64,000 bases of DNA from Marinitenerispora sediminis (GCF_003336425.1 NZ_QEIO01000002.1:26711-90710); one strand, 5' to 3'; positions 35,025 to 43,912 are shown, numbered from the stretch's first letter. The notes: generated by a model not told the origin, from the letters alone. A program made the numbers and translations.

Positions 35025-36038
35025 CTAGGCGAGCCTGTTGGCGGCGCTGCGCCTGCTGATGACGACGTTGATCAGGACGGCGCCGACGATGATGAGGCCG
35101 CGCACCACGTCCTGGAAGAAGGAGTTGACTCCGAGCAGCACCAGGCCGTTGGCGATGACGGTGATGAAGACGACGCCCAGGAAGGTGCCGCCCAGGGAGC
35201 CGCGCCCGCCGGCGAGCGCGGTGCCCCCGATGACGACGGCGGCGATGACATCGAACTCCAGCCCCGCCGCGGCACCGCCGTTGCCCGAGCCCAGGCGGGC
35301 GGCGAGCAGCACACCGGTGATGGCGGAGAGCAGGCCGGTGGTGGCGAACAGCAGGACGCGGACCCGCGCCACGTTGAGCCCGGCGAGCTGCGCGGCCGCG
35401 GCGTTGCCCCCGGTGGCGTAGACGGACCGTCCGTAGGCGGTGTACTTGGCGACGTAGGCGAAGACCGCGAAGAGCACGAGCATGACCAGCGCGGCGGCGG
35501 GCACACCCAGGACGGACCCCCCGAGCACGTCGAGGAGGCCGCTCTCGGGCAGCGGCACGGGGAGCGCGTCGGTCATGTACAGCGCCAGGCCGCCCAGGAC
35601 ACTCCACAGGCCCAGCGTGGTGATGAAGGAGGGCACGTTGAACCGGGCCCTGAGCCACCCCGCGAGGGCGCCCCACAGCACGCCCATGGCCAGGGTCACC
35701 ATGATGGCGCCGATCACGCCCAGGTTCCACTCGGTGGCGCCCTTGGCGACGATGACCGAGGCGAAGGCCACGGCCGGGCCGATGCTGATGTCGATCTCCC
35801 CGGCGATGATCACCAGGGTGACGCCCCAGGCCGCGATGCCGATCGTCGCGGCGTTGCGCAGGAGGCCGAGCTGGTTGTCGAGGCTGAGGAATCCGGAGGC
35901 GGAGAGCCCGAGGACGACGTAGAGGATCAGGATGGCGGCCAGCAGGCCGATCTCGTTGAGGCGGTGCCCGTAGCGGCCGATGAAGCCGCCGCGGGCGGGG
36001 GCCGCCCCGCCGGTGGCCGTGGTGGTGGTCGTGGTCAT
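35025..36038 (-). CDS. RbsC-like sugar ABC transporter permease
   Basis: A 337-residue membrane protein of the BPD_transp_2 family, started at ATG 36038 after GCGAGGTAGC. An N-terminal Thr-rich tail is followed by about ten hydrophobic helices. The conserved segment VIGGTALAGGRGSLGGTFLGVVFI, near the C-terminal third, is the cytoplasmic loop that docks on the ATPase. With RbsA and RbsB homologues upstream it forms a CUT2-type importer for a monosaccharide, by context galactose or a galactose-containing breakdown product. A single permease gene implies a homodimeric channel. 14 bp separate it from the ATPase gene. Confidence 0.9.
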   Translation of the reverse strand: MTTTTTTATGGAAPARGGFIGRYGHRLNEIGLLAAILILYVVLGLSASGFLSLDNQLGLLRNAATIGIAAWGVTLVIIAGEIDISIGPAVAFASVIVAKGATEWNLGVIGAIMVTLAMGVLWGALAGWLRARFNVPSFITTLGLWSVLGGLALYMTDALPVPLPESGLLDVLGGSVLGVPAAALVMLVLFAVFAYVAKYTAYGRSVYATGGNAAAAQLAGLNVARVRVLLFATTGLLSAITGVLLAARLGSGNGGAAAGLEFDVIAAVVIGGTALAGGRGSLGGTFLGVVFITVIANGLVLLGVNSFFQDVVRGLIIVGAVLINVVISRRSAANRLA

Positions 36039-36052
36039 TGCTACCTCGCCGT

Positions 36053-37579
36053 TCACGCCGCCATCGCGGCGGCCATGATGTTGTCCAGGGTGATGTCGTC
36101 GCCGGTGAACTCGCCGCGCAGGCGTCCTCCGCGCAGGGCCAGCACGCGGTCGCACACGAGCGGCAGCTCCTCCAGTTCGCTGGAGACGAAGAGGACCGCG
36201 GCGCCCTGCTCCGCGAGCTCGCGGACGATGGCGTAGATCTGGGCCTTGGCCTCCACGTCCACGCCGCGGGTGGGTTCGTCCAGGAGCAGGATGCGGCTCC
36301 CGGCGTGCAGCCAGCGGCCGATGACGGCCTTCTGCTGGTTGCCGCCGCTGAGGTTGACGATCGGGGTGTCGGGGCTGGCCGCCTTGATCGACAGCCGGCC
36401 GATGAGGTCGCGGCCGATGGACGAGACGCGTGAGGGGAGCACGGTCCCGGCCCGGGAAGCCCCTCCGAACCAGGTCATGACCATGTTCTCGGAAACCCCG
36501 AGCAGGGGGACCACGCCCTCGCCCTTGCGGTCCTCGGGGGTGATGCCCACGCCCAGGCGCCGCATGGTGCGGGGAGTGGGGTGCGCCACCGGGGACCCGT
36601 CCACCTCCACGGTGCCCCGGGAAGGAGTGAAGCCGGCCAGGGCGCGCAGGAGCTCGGTGCGTCCGGAGCCCATGAGGCCGCCCAGCCCCAGGACCTCCCC
36701 GGGGTGGAGGTCGAAGGAGACGCTCTCGACCTTGGGCGGGACCGCCAGGTCGCGGACCGACAGCAGCGGAGCCGCGGAGGCGGCGGCGGGTGCGCGGCGC
36801 CGCGGCGCGGGCTCCTTCTCCCCGCCCCCGTGGCCGAGCATGAGGGAGACGATGCGGCCGGTGGTGGCGCCCCGGACGGGCACGGTCTCCACGACGGCGC
36901 CGTCGCGCATGACGGTGACGGTGTCGGCGACGCGGCGGATCTCGTCCAGGCGGTGGCTGACGTAGATGACGCCCACGCCTCGGGAGGCGACACGCGTGAC
37001 GGCCTCCAGGACGGCCTCGGCCTCGGCCGCGGCGAGGGCGCTGGTGGGCTCGTCCAGGATCAGCAGCCGGGGCCGGGCCCGGAAGGCGCGCGCGATCTCC
37101 ACGAGCTGCTGCTGGGCCAGGGGGAGCTCGTGCACCCGGGTGTCGGAGGAGATGGCGACGCCGAGTTCGGCGAAGACCTCCTCGGCGCCGGCCCGCATGG
37201 CGCCGTAGTCGACACGCCCGCCTCCCGTGGGCCAGGAGCCGAGGTAGAGGTTCTCCGCGGCCGACAGCTGCGGGACCAGGCTGAGCTCCTGGTAGACGGT
37301 GCCCACGCCGAGCTTGGCGGCCTGGCGGATCCCGCCCTGGCCGAGCGGCCGGCCGCCGATCTCGATCTCGCCCTCGTCGGGCGCCTCCACGCCGGACAGC
37401 AGGCGGATCAGGGTGGACTTGCCGGCCCCGTTGCGCCCGAGCAGGGCGCGGACCTCTCCGGCGCGGATCTCGAAGTCGGCGTGGTCCAGCGCCGTGACTC
37501 CGGGGTAGCTCTTGGTCGCGCCGCGGACGCGGGCCACGATCTCGGTGTCGGGCGCCGCCGCGGCGGAGGTGTCACTCAT
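36053..37579 (-). CDS. RbsA/MglA-like sugar ABC transporter ATPase
   Basis: A 508-residue tandem ABC ATPase typical of CUT2 importers. First half: Walker [10 protein letters not shown] at 48-56, [11 protein letters not shown]alker B, with a degenerate [14 protein letters not shown] signature. Second half: [14 protein letters not shown] at 301-314 in place of a canonical Walker A, full signature [16 protein letters not shown] at 409-424 and [12 protein letters not shown]. The unequal halves are normal for RbsA/MglA/AraG. It energises uptake with the RbsC-like permease 14 bp downstream and the lipoprotein 47 bp upstream. Confidence 0.93.
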   Translation of the reverse strand: MSDTSAAAAPDTEIVARVRGATKSYPGVTALDHADFEIRAGEVRALLGRNGAGKSTLIRLLSGVEAPDEGEIEIGGRPLGQGGIRQAAKLGVGTVYQELSLVPQLSAAENLYLGSWPTGGGRVDYGAMRAGAEEVFAELGVAISSDTRVHELPLAQQQLVEIARAFRARPRLLILDEPTSALAAAEAEAVLEAVTRVASRGVGVIYVSHRLDEIRRVADTVTVMRDGAVVETVPVRGATTGRIVSLMLGHGGGEKEPAPRRRAPAAASAAPLLSVRDLAVPPKVESVSFDLHPGEVLGLGGLMGSGRTELLRALAGFTPSRGTVEVDGSPVAHPTPRTMRRLGVGITPEDRKGEGVVPLLGVSENMVMTWFGGASRAGTVLPSRVSSIGRDLIGRLSIKAASPDTPIVNLSGGNQQKAVIGRWLHAGSRILLLDEPTRGVDVEAKAQIYAIVRELAEQGAAVLFVSSELEELPLVCDRVLALRGGRLRGEFTGDDITLDNIMAAAMAA

Positions 37580-37626
37580 GGGTGCTCCACAGGTGGGACG
37601 AAGGGGGCGGGTGCGGCAAAGGCCGG

Positions 37627-38625
37627 TCAGGGGATGCCGTCCGGGTGCGCCTCCAGCCACTCCTCGCCGTCCTCGGGCGTGGTGTAGAGGTCGATGGGCG
37701 CCGGAGTGATGAACTCCTCGGACGGGTCGCCCGCGATGATGCGCGCGACCGTCTCTCCCGCCAGGAGGCCGACCGCCGTGCCGGAGATGTCGACGTTGGC
37801 CTTGAGGATTCGGTGGTCGGACAGCGCGCGGGCCGCGTCCGTGGACATGTCGCTGCCGAAGACCACGACCTCCCCGGCCAGACTCCGGTTGCTCACGGCG
37901 CGGACCGCGCCCATGGTGGCGCCGCCCGCCTCGCCGTAGAAGGCGTCCAGGTCGGGGTGGGCGGTGAGGAGCCGTTCGCCCACGTCGACGGCCTCGTCGA
38001 TGGTGGCGCCCTCCTGGTTGGCGACGATCCGGGCGTCGGGCAGGCGGCTGAAGAGCGCCTCCTCGAACCCCTCGCGGCGCTGCACGCAGACCTCGACGAA
38101 CTCGCAGTTCAGGACGGCGATCTGAGGATCGGTCACCCCCTCGCCCTCGAAGTGGTCCGCGGCGGCCTCGCCGAGCAGGCGCCCGAACTCGTGGGGGTCG
38201 CCCAAGATGTAGGAGGTCACGTACTCCCGGGCGGCCTCGTCCTCGATGCAGGTGTTGTAGCAGACCACCGGCACCCCGCTCTCGTGGGCCAGGCGCACGG
38301 CCGGGACCGAGGCGGTCGCCGAGACCGGCGACAGCACCAGCGCGTCGACGTCGGCCGACGAGGCGACGTCGACGAAGGTGCTCTCCTCGGAGGCATCGCC
38401 CCGGGCGTTGAGCTCCAGGAGCTGCAGCTCGCGTCCGGAGTTCGCCGCGTAGTCCTGCATGCCCTGGCGGACTCCCGCGTAGAAGCCCTGCGCGTCCATG
38501 TAGACGACGCCGATACGGCCGTCCTCCCCAAGCCTCGCGCCGCATCCGGCGAGCACCAGCGCGCACACGACGGCGGTGAGAGCGGCGAGCACGCGGCCCG
38601 GCGGACGCGGCGGTCGTCTGCCCAT
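37627..38625 (-). CDS. sugar-binding lipoprotein of CUT2 ABC importer
   Basis: A 332-residue exported lipoprotein. The N-terminus has basic residues, a hydrophobic core and lipobox VLAGC with Cys28. The mature part is a periplasmic-binding-protein fold of the ribose/galactose class ([24 protein letters not shown] near 37-60, [29 protein letters not shown] pocket, [21 protein letters not shown]). Anchored outside the membrane, it delivers sugar to the RbsA/RbsC-like pair. As the first gene it follows the AT-rich promoter region directly. Confidence 0.92.
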   Translation of the reverse strand: MGRRPPRPPGRVLAALTAVVCALVLAGCGARLGEDGRIGVVYMDAQGFYAGVRQGMQDYAANSGRELQLLELNARGDASEESTFVDVASSADVDALVLSPVSATASVPAVRLAHESGVPVVCYNTCIEDEAAREYVTSYILGDPHEFGRLLGEAAADHFEGEGVTDPQIAVLNCEFVEVCVQRREGFEEALFSRLPDARIVANQEGATIDEAVDVGERLLTAHPDLDAFYGEAGGATMGAVRAVSNRSLAGEVVVFGSDMSTDAARALSDHRILKANVDISGTAVGLLAGETVARIIAGDPSEEFITPAPIDLYTTPEDGEEWLEAHPDGIP

Positions 38626-38690
38626 GGGGTCCTCCTTGGCGTAGGGCGATCGCGCTCACCTGCGCGGACGCCGTCCTCGAACTGTCGGAG

Positions 38691-38720
38691 AGCATGTCAG
38701 AGTGACCCAGGTAACGTCAA
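38691..38720 (-). promoter_or_regulatory. candidate promoter of the galactonate/sugar-uptake locus
   Basis: On the minus strand TTGACG (38720-38715) and CATGCT (38696-38691) are separated by 18 bp, 65 bp upstream of the binding-protein start. Immediately upstream, 38721-38745 is a run of almost pure A/T, striking in this genome and fitting an UP element or an operator for the GntR regulator. Expression from here would cover the genes from the binding protein towards dgoA if the operon is continuous. Confidence 0.5.
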
Positions 38721-38797
38721 GAATAAATAGTAATTAATGATTTTTCGGGCCTGGGACGCGCCGGAGACCGGGCGAGCACGGGGGAGCGGACGCGGGC

Positions 38798-38838
38798 ACA
38801 GGGGGAGTGGAGGCAGGGACAGGGGGAGTGGAGGCAGG
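38798..38838. repeat. two tandem 20-bp repeats, 21-bp period
   Basis: ACAGGGGGAGTGGAGGCAGG occurs at 38798-38817 and again, exactly, at 38819-38838. No further copy is adjacent. Function unknown. Confidence 0.8.
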
Positions 38839-39341
38839 CGCGGCCCACGCGGAACGGCCCGGCCAGGGCGGCCCGTGCCGCGCGACCGCCCCCGGGCACC
38901 TCCGGCGGACGCGCGCCCTGGCTCCGGTACGCTCCGCGTCCGTCCGGCCCGGCCTCCGCCTCCGCCTCGCCCGCCCCGGACCGCGCGTCTGGCCGCCCTC
39001 GGCGTGTCCGCGTCAACGCCTTCCCCGACGGCCCCGGCCCGGCGCGGCGCGGCCGGGCGGCCCCTGGATCCGACCCCCGCCCGAGGCTGGCCAGCGGATC
39101 TGTCAGCGGGTACGTCACGCCGATCCCGATCACCGCGGACGAGGGGATCCGCGCTCAGGATCTGCCGCTTCGGTCCCTTGCGCGGCCCCGGTGTCTCTGC
39201 ACCGTCCCTGCGCTACAACCCAACGAACTCGCAAAGTTCCGGCGGGGTTCACGCGTTGTACGCGAGGCGCCTCGATGCTTCGTTTCGGCCAGTGGCCGGT
39301 TCCTTTCGGGCACTGGCGGTCAGCGATTACGGAGGTCAAGA

Positions 39342-40439
39342 ATGGTCAATCGTCGTGAAATGCTCGGGATTGTGGGTGTGACCCTCGGAGCGGGAGTGCT
39401 GGGGACGGGCATGGCCGAGGCCACGCCCCAGAGCACGGCGGGCCGGCACGGTTCCGGGCACCGAACGCTCAAGGTCCTGCAGTTCAACATCTGGATGGGT
39501 GGCAGCGTGGTTCCGGGTGGCCGGGCCGGGATCGCCGACACCATAGCCGCGGTCAAGCCGGACGTGGTCATGCTCAGCGAGTCGACGCCGGAGCGGGTCG
39601 CCAACCTGCTGTCCGACCTCGCCGACCGCGGCCTGGCCTTCCACGACAACCAGAACCCGACTGATCCGGCGGTGATCTCGCGCTACCCGATCATCGGTCA
39701 CCAGTCCTTCCCGTACTGGTCGAAGGCGGTCATCTCGGTCGACGGCACCGAGGTCGCGGCCTACTCCGGGCACCTCGAGTACCGCTACTACGCCAACTAC
39801 CTGCCGCGCGGGTACGGCGGCGGTACTCCGGCGCCTCTGGAGACGTCCGAGTATGGCTGGAACGAGATCCCGACCGGTCCGATCACCGACGTCGGTCTGA
39901 TCAACCGGATCAACGTCGCGTCCGGGCGTACCGAGGTGACGAAGACGGTGCTGGCGGACGCCGCGGCGGAGCGCCGCCGGGGACGTCTCACCATGCTGGC
40001 CGGCGACTTGAACGAGCCGTCGCACCGGGACTGGACCCACCGGACCCGGAACCTGTTCGACCACAACGGCACCGTCGTCGAGTGGTCGACGACCAAGGCG
40101 ATCGAGGAAGCCGGTTTCCGCGACAGCTACCGCGACGTCTACCCCGACCCGGTTCGCTCGCCGGGCTTCACCTGGCCCAGCGACAACCCGGGTGCCGAGC
40201 CCGGGCAACTCACTTGGGCTCCGAAAGCGGACGAGCGGGACCGGATCGACTTCGTCTTCTACCACCCCGACCCGCGGATCCACCTTGTCGACAGCGTGAT
40301 AGTCGGCCCGTCCACCACGATCGTGCGCAACGAGCGGGTGGCGGAGTCCGGTCGGGAGGAGTTCTGGGAGCCGAGCTGGACCTGGCCGACCGACCACAAG
40401 GCCGTGCTCAGCACCTTCCGCGTGGCCACCCGCCGCTAA
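39342..40439 (+). CDS. exported endonuclease/exonuclease/phosphatase-family protein
   Basis: A 365-residue protein with a probable Tat signal (NRREMLGIVGVTLGAGVLG at 3-21, cleavage near ATPQ). The mature part has the EEP metal-phosphoesterase motifs: VLQFNIWMGG (Asn), VVMLSEST (metal Glu), YSGHLEYR, MLAGDLNEPSHRDW (Asp-Asn pair), RDRIDFVFY and WPTDHKAVLSTF (terminal Asp-His). The fold covers nucleases, sphingomyelinases and inositol phosphatases; substrate cannot be told, though the export signal fits extracellular phosphodiester scavenging. The ATG follows GGAGG by eight bases. It ends at a strong terminator, once probably that of a tRNA-His gene. Confidence 0.88.
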   Translation: MVNRREMLGIVGVTLGAGVLGTGMAEATPQSTAGRHGSGHRTLKVLQFNIWMGGSVVPGGRAGIADTIAAVKPDVVMLSESTPERVANLLSDLADRGLAFHDNQNPTDPAVISRYPIIGHQSFPYWSKAVISVDGTEVAAYSGHLEYRYYANYLPRGYGGGTPAPLETSEYGWNEIPTGPITDVGLINRINVASGRTEVTKTVLADAAAERRRGRLTMLAGDLNEPSHRDWTHRTRNLFDHNGTVVEWSTTKAIEEAGFRDSYRDVYPDPVRSPGFTWPSDNPGAEPGQLTWAPKADERDRIDFVFYHPDPRIHLVDSVIVGPSTTIVRNERVAESGREEFWEPSWTWPTDHKAVLSTFRVATRR

Positions 40440-40473
40440 GGCCACCTCCGCTGACCGGCTGGTCCACGCGAAT

Positions 40474-40525
40474 GAGAACAGGCCCTGACCGTGCGGACTG
40501 TTTCCGCAGGTCAGGGCCCGTTCTC
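40474..40525. terminator. long hairpin terminator shared with the tRNA-His loci
   Basis: GAGAAC (40474-40479) and GGCCCTGACC (40481-40490) pair with GGTCAGGGCC and GTTCTC (to 40525), with inner pairing TGCGGA/TCCGCA. The same hairpin, with few changes, stands next to both tRNA-His genes (43590-43632, 62666-62704), showing that this copy once followed a tRNA-His gene. Confidence 0.85.
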
Positions 40526-40530
40526 TCTCA

Positions 40531-40550
40531 GGGTGGGTGACGGGACTTGA
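40531..40550 (-). repeat. 3' end remnant of tRNA-His (attachment-site-like)
   Basis: The 20 bases 40531-40550 match the end of tRNA-His copies at 43642 and 62716 with one difference (GGGTGGGTGA versus GGGTGAGTGA), then identity stops within the T-arm. A partial tRNA 3' end beside the tRNA's own terminator is what integration of an element at tRNA-His leaves at its far end. It bounds the 40.55-43.64 kb segment. Confidence 0.7.
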
Positions 40551-40783
40551 GCCACTCGCCGCACACCTATTCTGACCAATGGTTTTACGGGAATCGTTGA
40601 CGCTGTCGGCGGAGTCGTAGCCGAGGTGTTCCGGGCTCTATCGGATTATGTTGGGGATGGTGCACCCTGCGGGTGCACGACTTTGAGGAGCGGGTGGGGT
40701 GGTTCGGAGGGGAAACCAGATTTCATCATCCCCTGAACGGTATTATCCGGATTTGAGGCCATTCTCTGAGTATTCCGCCGTGG

Positions 40784-41263
40784 GTGACTGGTCAGCGCCT
40801 GTGCATGATCGACGGGTGCGCCGATCTGGCCCGCCCCGGCGGGCTGTTATGTCCTCGTCACAAAATGCGCGAACTGCGGGCAACTAAGGCACAGGCCAGG
40901 GTTCCGTGGCCGTATCGACGACAAACCCGGATCGGTCGCTACTCCCCGCCGTCGCCACTGCCCCCACCATCCCCGCTGTCGCCACCGCCCCCACCACTTC
41001 CGCCTTGGCGCATGGAGGGCACAAACCTGGAGAGCACCGTGCTGGTGTCCCTGATGTCTTGGGGGAGGGCCGCCACCGCCCCGACTCCCCGGGCGTGGTC
41101 GAGTCGTTGGCGTAGGCTCCAGCGCAGCCCCAGGGCGTCGTCCAGTCCCGCGCTGCTGACGAGATCCGACAGGAGGAGCATGTGCTCGTCCATGGGGGCG
41201 AGTCCGCTGCTGACGGCCTGGAGCTGGCTGATCAGGCCGTCGCGCAGGGCGGGATCCGGATAG
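40784..41263 (+). CDS. doubtful small ORF with N-terminal Cys/His zinc motif
   Basis: From GTG 40784 the frame reads VTGQRLCMIDGCADLARPGG then LLCPRHKMRELR, a CxxxxC...CxxH arrangement like small zinc-knuckle proteins found near mobile elements. After about residue 50 it runs antisense through the tail of the GPP34 gene and becomes Pro/Ser-rich, so at most the first 50 residues resemble a protein. No clear ribosome site. It could be the stub of a lost gene at the end of the integrated segment. Low confidence. Confidence 0.25.
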   Translation: MTGQRLCMIDGCADLARPGGLLCPRHKMRELRATKAQARVPWPYRRQTRIGRYSPPSPLPPPSPLSPPPPPLPPWRMEGTNLESTVLVSLMSWGRAATAPTPRAWSSRWRRLQRSPRASSSPALLTRSDRRSMCSSMGASPLLTAWSWLIRPSRRAGSG

Positions 41264-42354
41264 AGGAGTTCTCCGCTGAAATCGTGCATCAGCACGAAGC
41301 GTTCGATCAGCGCCGCTCTATGAAGGAGGAGCGCTTCATTACCGCGCAGCCGGTACCACTTGTGCACGCCTATCGGCCTGCGGTTGGACGTTACATGGTG
41401 CTCCAGCTCTGCCAGAAGAGCATCACCCCAGGCAAGGCCGGTGGGGCTGGTGTTGAGCAGGTGGATCCTGCCTGTCCCGAAGTACACGTCAAAGCCGAAA
41501 ACCTTGCGCTTCATGGTGGGGATGACCCGCAGTCTTCGGCGAATCGCGAGTTCGCCGAGTTCAGCAGCTGCGCAAGCGGCAGCGCCACGAATGGAGTCGC
41601 GGGCCGTCCCGGTCGAGGGGTGGGAAAGGAGAAGGAACTCTTCGGGCAGAGACAGGACCGGCGGTGGGTGAGCAGAAACGGGATGCGTGCTGGTCGGCGC
41701 CGCGCCGGCCATATCCGTATGTCCGCTTCTGGCCTCCACGCCTGTCTCTTTCTCGTTCCCGCTGCTCCGCGGATTCCCAGTGGCGTTCCGCAGCTTGTGC
41801 AGAGCCGCAAAGCATTCGACTGCCCACTTCGCAAGGAATCCGCCCGCCAGGAGCGCGAATGCAGCGTTCAGCAGGTCGCCCCCGCCGAGCATGACGATTC
41901 CCCCGATGAACAGGCCCAACGATGTCGACCCCAGGAAGAGGAGGGTAAGAACGAGCACGGCCCGAGTCATGACCAGCGCGGTGCCCTTGGCGGTCTTTGC
42001 CGCCGCCGGCACGACTTCCCGAAAACTCGGCGCAGGAGGTGGGGGCCTGTCGATTCCGTTCTCCGAGGAGACAGCAGAAGACGAATGGATGTTGGGCGGC
42101 TCCTGTGACGGGTCTGCCGGTGTCTGGGGCACGCCAGGCGCTGTGGGCGGGGCCGGCTGTGGAGCGGTCCGCGTCTGCGGCGGCTCGATCTTCCCCAGGA
42201 AGGCTCGGATGCTGTTCCAGACGAGCAACGCCGCGCCGACCCACAGCGCGAGCTGCGTGACCACTCCGCCATCGCCAGGCTCCCTGGAAGCTACGATAAG
42301 TACCACGGCCATTCCGAGGAGGACAACGCCGAGAGAGAGCCGGAATTTCCACAT
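40939..42354 (-). CDS. membrane-anchored GPP34 (GOLPH3-like) domain protein
   Basis: A 471-residue protein from ATG 42354, five bases after AGAGG (a GTG at 42360 is less well placed). Two hydrophobic helices near 4-24 and 33-52 are followed by a Pro-rich linker. Two more lie at about 130-185, then a cytosolic GPP34-like domain: LSLPEEFLLLSHPSTGTARD near 237-256, AAACAAAELGELAIRRRLRVI, HKWYRLRGNEALLLHRAAL. The C-terminus is a Gly/Ser/Asp-rich tail. GOLPH3/Vps74 bind phosphoinositides in eukaryotes; bacterial members are common in actinomycetes but functionally obscure. Fusion to four membrane helices is uncommon as far as I know. It lies inside the tRNA-bounded segment, 180 bp from an integrase ruin. 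Confidence 0.72.
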   Translation of the reverse strand: MWKFRLSLGVVLLGMAVVLIVASREPGDGGVVTQLALWVGAALLVWNSIRAFLGKIEPPQTRTAPQPAPPTAPGVPQTPADPSQEPPNIHSSSAVSSENGIDRPPPPAPSFREVVPAAAKTAKGTALVMTRAVLVLTLLFLGSTSLGLFIGGIVMLGGGDLLNAAFALLAGGFLAKWAVECFAALHKLRNATGNPRSSGNEKETGVEARSGHTDMAGAAPTSTHPVSAHPPPVLSLPEEFLLLSHPSTGTARDSIRGAAACAAAELGELAIRRRLRVIPTMKRKVFGFDVYFGTGRIHLLNTSPTGLAWGDALLAELEHHVTSNRRPIGVHKWYRLRGNEALLLHRAALIERFVLMHDFSGELLYPDPALRDGLISQLQAVSSGLAPMDEHMLLLSDLVSSAGLDDALGLRWSLRQRLDHARGVGAVAALPQDIRDTSTVLSRFVPSMRQGGSGGGGGDSGDGGGSGDGGE

Positions 42355-42539
42355 ATGCACCTCTCATTGAATAAGAATTCGCAGAGGAAGAAGAGCAGCG
42401 CCTGTGGTTGATGGGATCAGCCCACCTGTAGCTATAAGGAACCGCAAGGGTTACCGGCGGTCAAGCCGCCAGAGCCGTTACTGGGTCTGCCGACGTACCA
42501 GATCCAGAGAGGTTTGGGCCTCGGCCATAGTGTGAGCCC

Positions 42540-42661
42540 GGGGTGTTCAGCTTGTCGGCGAACACGTCGCGGACCTGTCTGGCGACCTCGGGCTGCGTCA
42601 GGGAGTAGGCGTGCAGGACGGCCACGTCCCATCCGGCTGGGGCGGCGCCCCAGCCTTCCCC
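42540..42661 (-). pseudogene. fragment of an APH-like kinase gene
   Basis: About 120 bp nearly identical to 57089-57210, inside the intact kinase gene at 56960-57811. The translation EGWGAAPAGWDVAVLHAYSL and onward to DKLNTP corresponds to kinase residues 201-240 with two substitutions. The right end coincides with the palindrome GCTGGGGCGGCGCCCCAGC, beyond which sequence switches to integrase. It is a recombination scar without function. Confidence 0.8.
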
Positions 42662-43452
42662 GTAGCGCAGCCCGGTCAGGACGAAGATCCCCAGCATGTC
42701 GCGGACGTTCTCGTGTGCGCTGTCGCGGAGCAGTTCGAACTCGCCACGGGTGAGGAAGACATGTCGTCTGAACCCTCGCCGTCATCTAGGCGGGGGAGTG
42801 TGGTCCGTGCGGCCGGATTGCTGGGGCGGAGTTCTTCCTCTACGGCTGCTTGGAGGATGAGGTAGAGCAGACCGTGCAGGTTGTGGACGCTCTTCGGGCG
42901 CAGCGGCGGACGCAGCCAGTGGTCAGCACTCTTTCGCTGCTTCTTCTTGGCCTTCGAGGTGTCCTTGCCGGTGTGCGGGTGCGTCAGCACACGAGGGTCC
43001 GGGATGCCTTCTTGGAGCTGGTTCACCCACGCGCGGACGGTTTTGTGGGTGAAGGTTTCGGTGTCGCGGATGTCGAGGTGCCCGAAGGTGGGGAGCATGT
43101 GGCGGCGGATGTCGCGTTCGTAGTCGGCCTTGGTGCGCGCCTCGATCCCGGTCATCGAGGCGATCAACTCCAGCGCGTATTCGCGGAAGTAGACCGGTTT
43201 CGGGCCGTCGCCGGTGCCGACCTTGATCAAGCCCACGCCGGGTACCCACCCGGGCGCCCAGCCCTCGCGGGGGATCCAGTTCTCCGGCCACTGATGGCCC
43301 GCCTCCTCGACGTGCAGCCGGAAGGTGTGGGCGTCGACGTAGGAGTCGAACGGTTCGGACTGCGGCGCGCCGCCCCGATGACCGCCAAGCCGCCATTTCA
43401 CCCAATACCGGATGGACCCGTCCTGCAAGGGCCGCTTGTTGATGGTTGCCAT
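42662..43452 (-). pseudogene. frameshifted, truncated tyrosine integrase
   Basis: From ATG 43452 the first 230 residues form the arm-binding and core-binding domains of a phage-type integrase (MATINKRPLQDGSIRYWVKW, then ARTKADYERDIRRHMLPTFG). At about 42762 the frame breaks; in the next frame the catalytic domain begins with TRGEFELLRDSAHENVRDML and GIFVLTGLRYGE, containing the box-I Arg. It stops there, joined to the kinase fragment. Box II and the nucleophilic Tyr are missing, so it is inactive. It lies directly beside tRNA-His, its presumed integration site. Confidence 0.85.
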
Positions 43453-43531
43453 GGGCGCACCATCGCTCGGTTTCGGCTGGTCACCGAAGGAATCCGGCGG
43501 AGAACCTCGAGGTTCTTTCCGCCCCCCGCCG

Positions 43532-43546
43532 GGGTGAGTGACGGGA
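43532..43546. repeat. attachment-site-like copy of the tRNA-His 3' end
   Basis: GGGTGAGTGACGGGA is identical to the last bases of tRNA-His plus flank at 43642-43656, about 110 bp away, and to 62605-62619 and 62716-62730. The segment from here through the tRNA is repeated at 62605-62790 with high identity. Such doubled att-like cores point to successive integrations. Confidence 0.65.
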
Positions 43547-43589
43547 TCAGGCCGAGGTGGTGCACCCGCTGGTGCACCCGGAAACGGGA

Positions 43590-43632
43590 ACAGGCCCTGA
43601 CGTGCGGATCGTCTCCGCAGGTCAGGGCCTGT
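43590..43632 (-). terminator. tRNA-His terminator hairpin (copy A)
   Basis: ACAGGCCCTGAC pairs with GTCAGGGCCTGT, with TGCGGA/TCCGCA inside and a five-base loop TCGTC. It lies eleven bases beyond the tRNA 3' end on the minus strand. Confidence 0.85.
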
Positions 43633-43642
43633 CTTCCTTCAG

Positions 43643-43716
43643 GGTGAGTGACGGGACTTGAACCCGCGACGTCTTGGACCACAACCAAGTGCTCTACCAG
43701 CTGAGCTACACCCACC
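43643..43716 (-). tRNA. tRNA-His (anticodon GTG), copy A
   Basis: The cloverleaf is complete. The acceptor stem is GTGGGTG/CACTCAC, with the extra G-1 opposite C73 diagnostic of tRNA-His. The D-arm is GCTCAGCTGGTAGAGC, the anticodon stem CTTGG/CCAAG has loop TTGTGGT (anticodon GTG), and the T-arm is CGGGTTCAAGTCCCG. CCA is not encoded. It differs from copy B at 62717 by one base in the variable loop. Adjacent to an integrase ruin, it marks an integration site. Confidence 0.95.
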
Positions 43717-43912
43717 GATACGGATTCTAGTGGCTTCTCCGAGCGTCCCCCGCAAACGACGCGCGCGTCGCGAAAAGGGTTGAATGCGGTGCGACAGCCT
43801 GCTTCCGCCGCTCGCCGGCGCGGGCTGGCTGCCCCGTTCCGTCCAGGTCGGAGGGCGGCGGACGGACGGCCGCAGGGCGGTCGGGATTCGTGACTCAGGT
43901 CATGATCACCCG

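Larger units (their letters stand above)
38626..39341. other. 716-bp divergent intergenic region
   Basis: Separates the sugar-binding lipoprotein (minus) from the exonuclease/phosphatase-family gene (plus). It holds the AT-rich promoter island near 38710-38746 and the small tandem repeat. The rest gives Arg/Pro-rich translations with no gene. A GGAGG ribosome site for the plus-strand gene lies at 39329-39333. Confidence 0.5.

Noticed and set aside
40474..40525. The repeated GGCCCTGACC hairpins as a CRISPR array or transposon ends
   Set aside because: There are only three copies, 3 and 19 kb apart, each next to a tRNA-His or its remnant. They are tRNA terminators duplicated with the tRNA.
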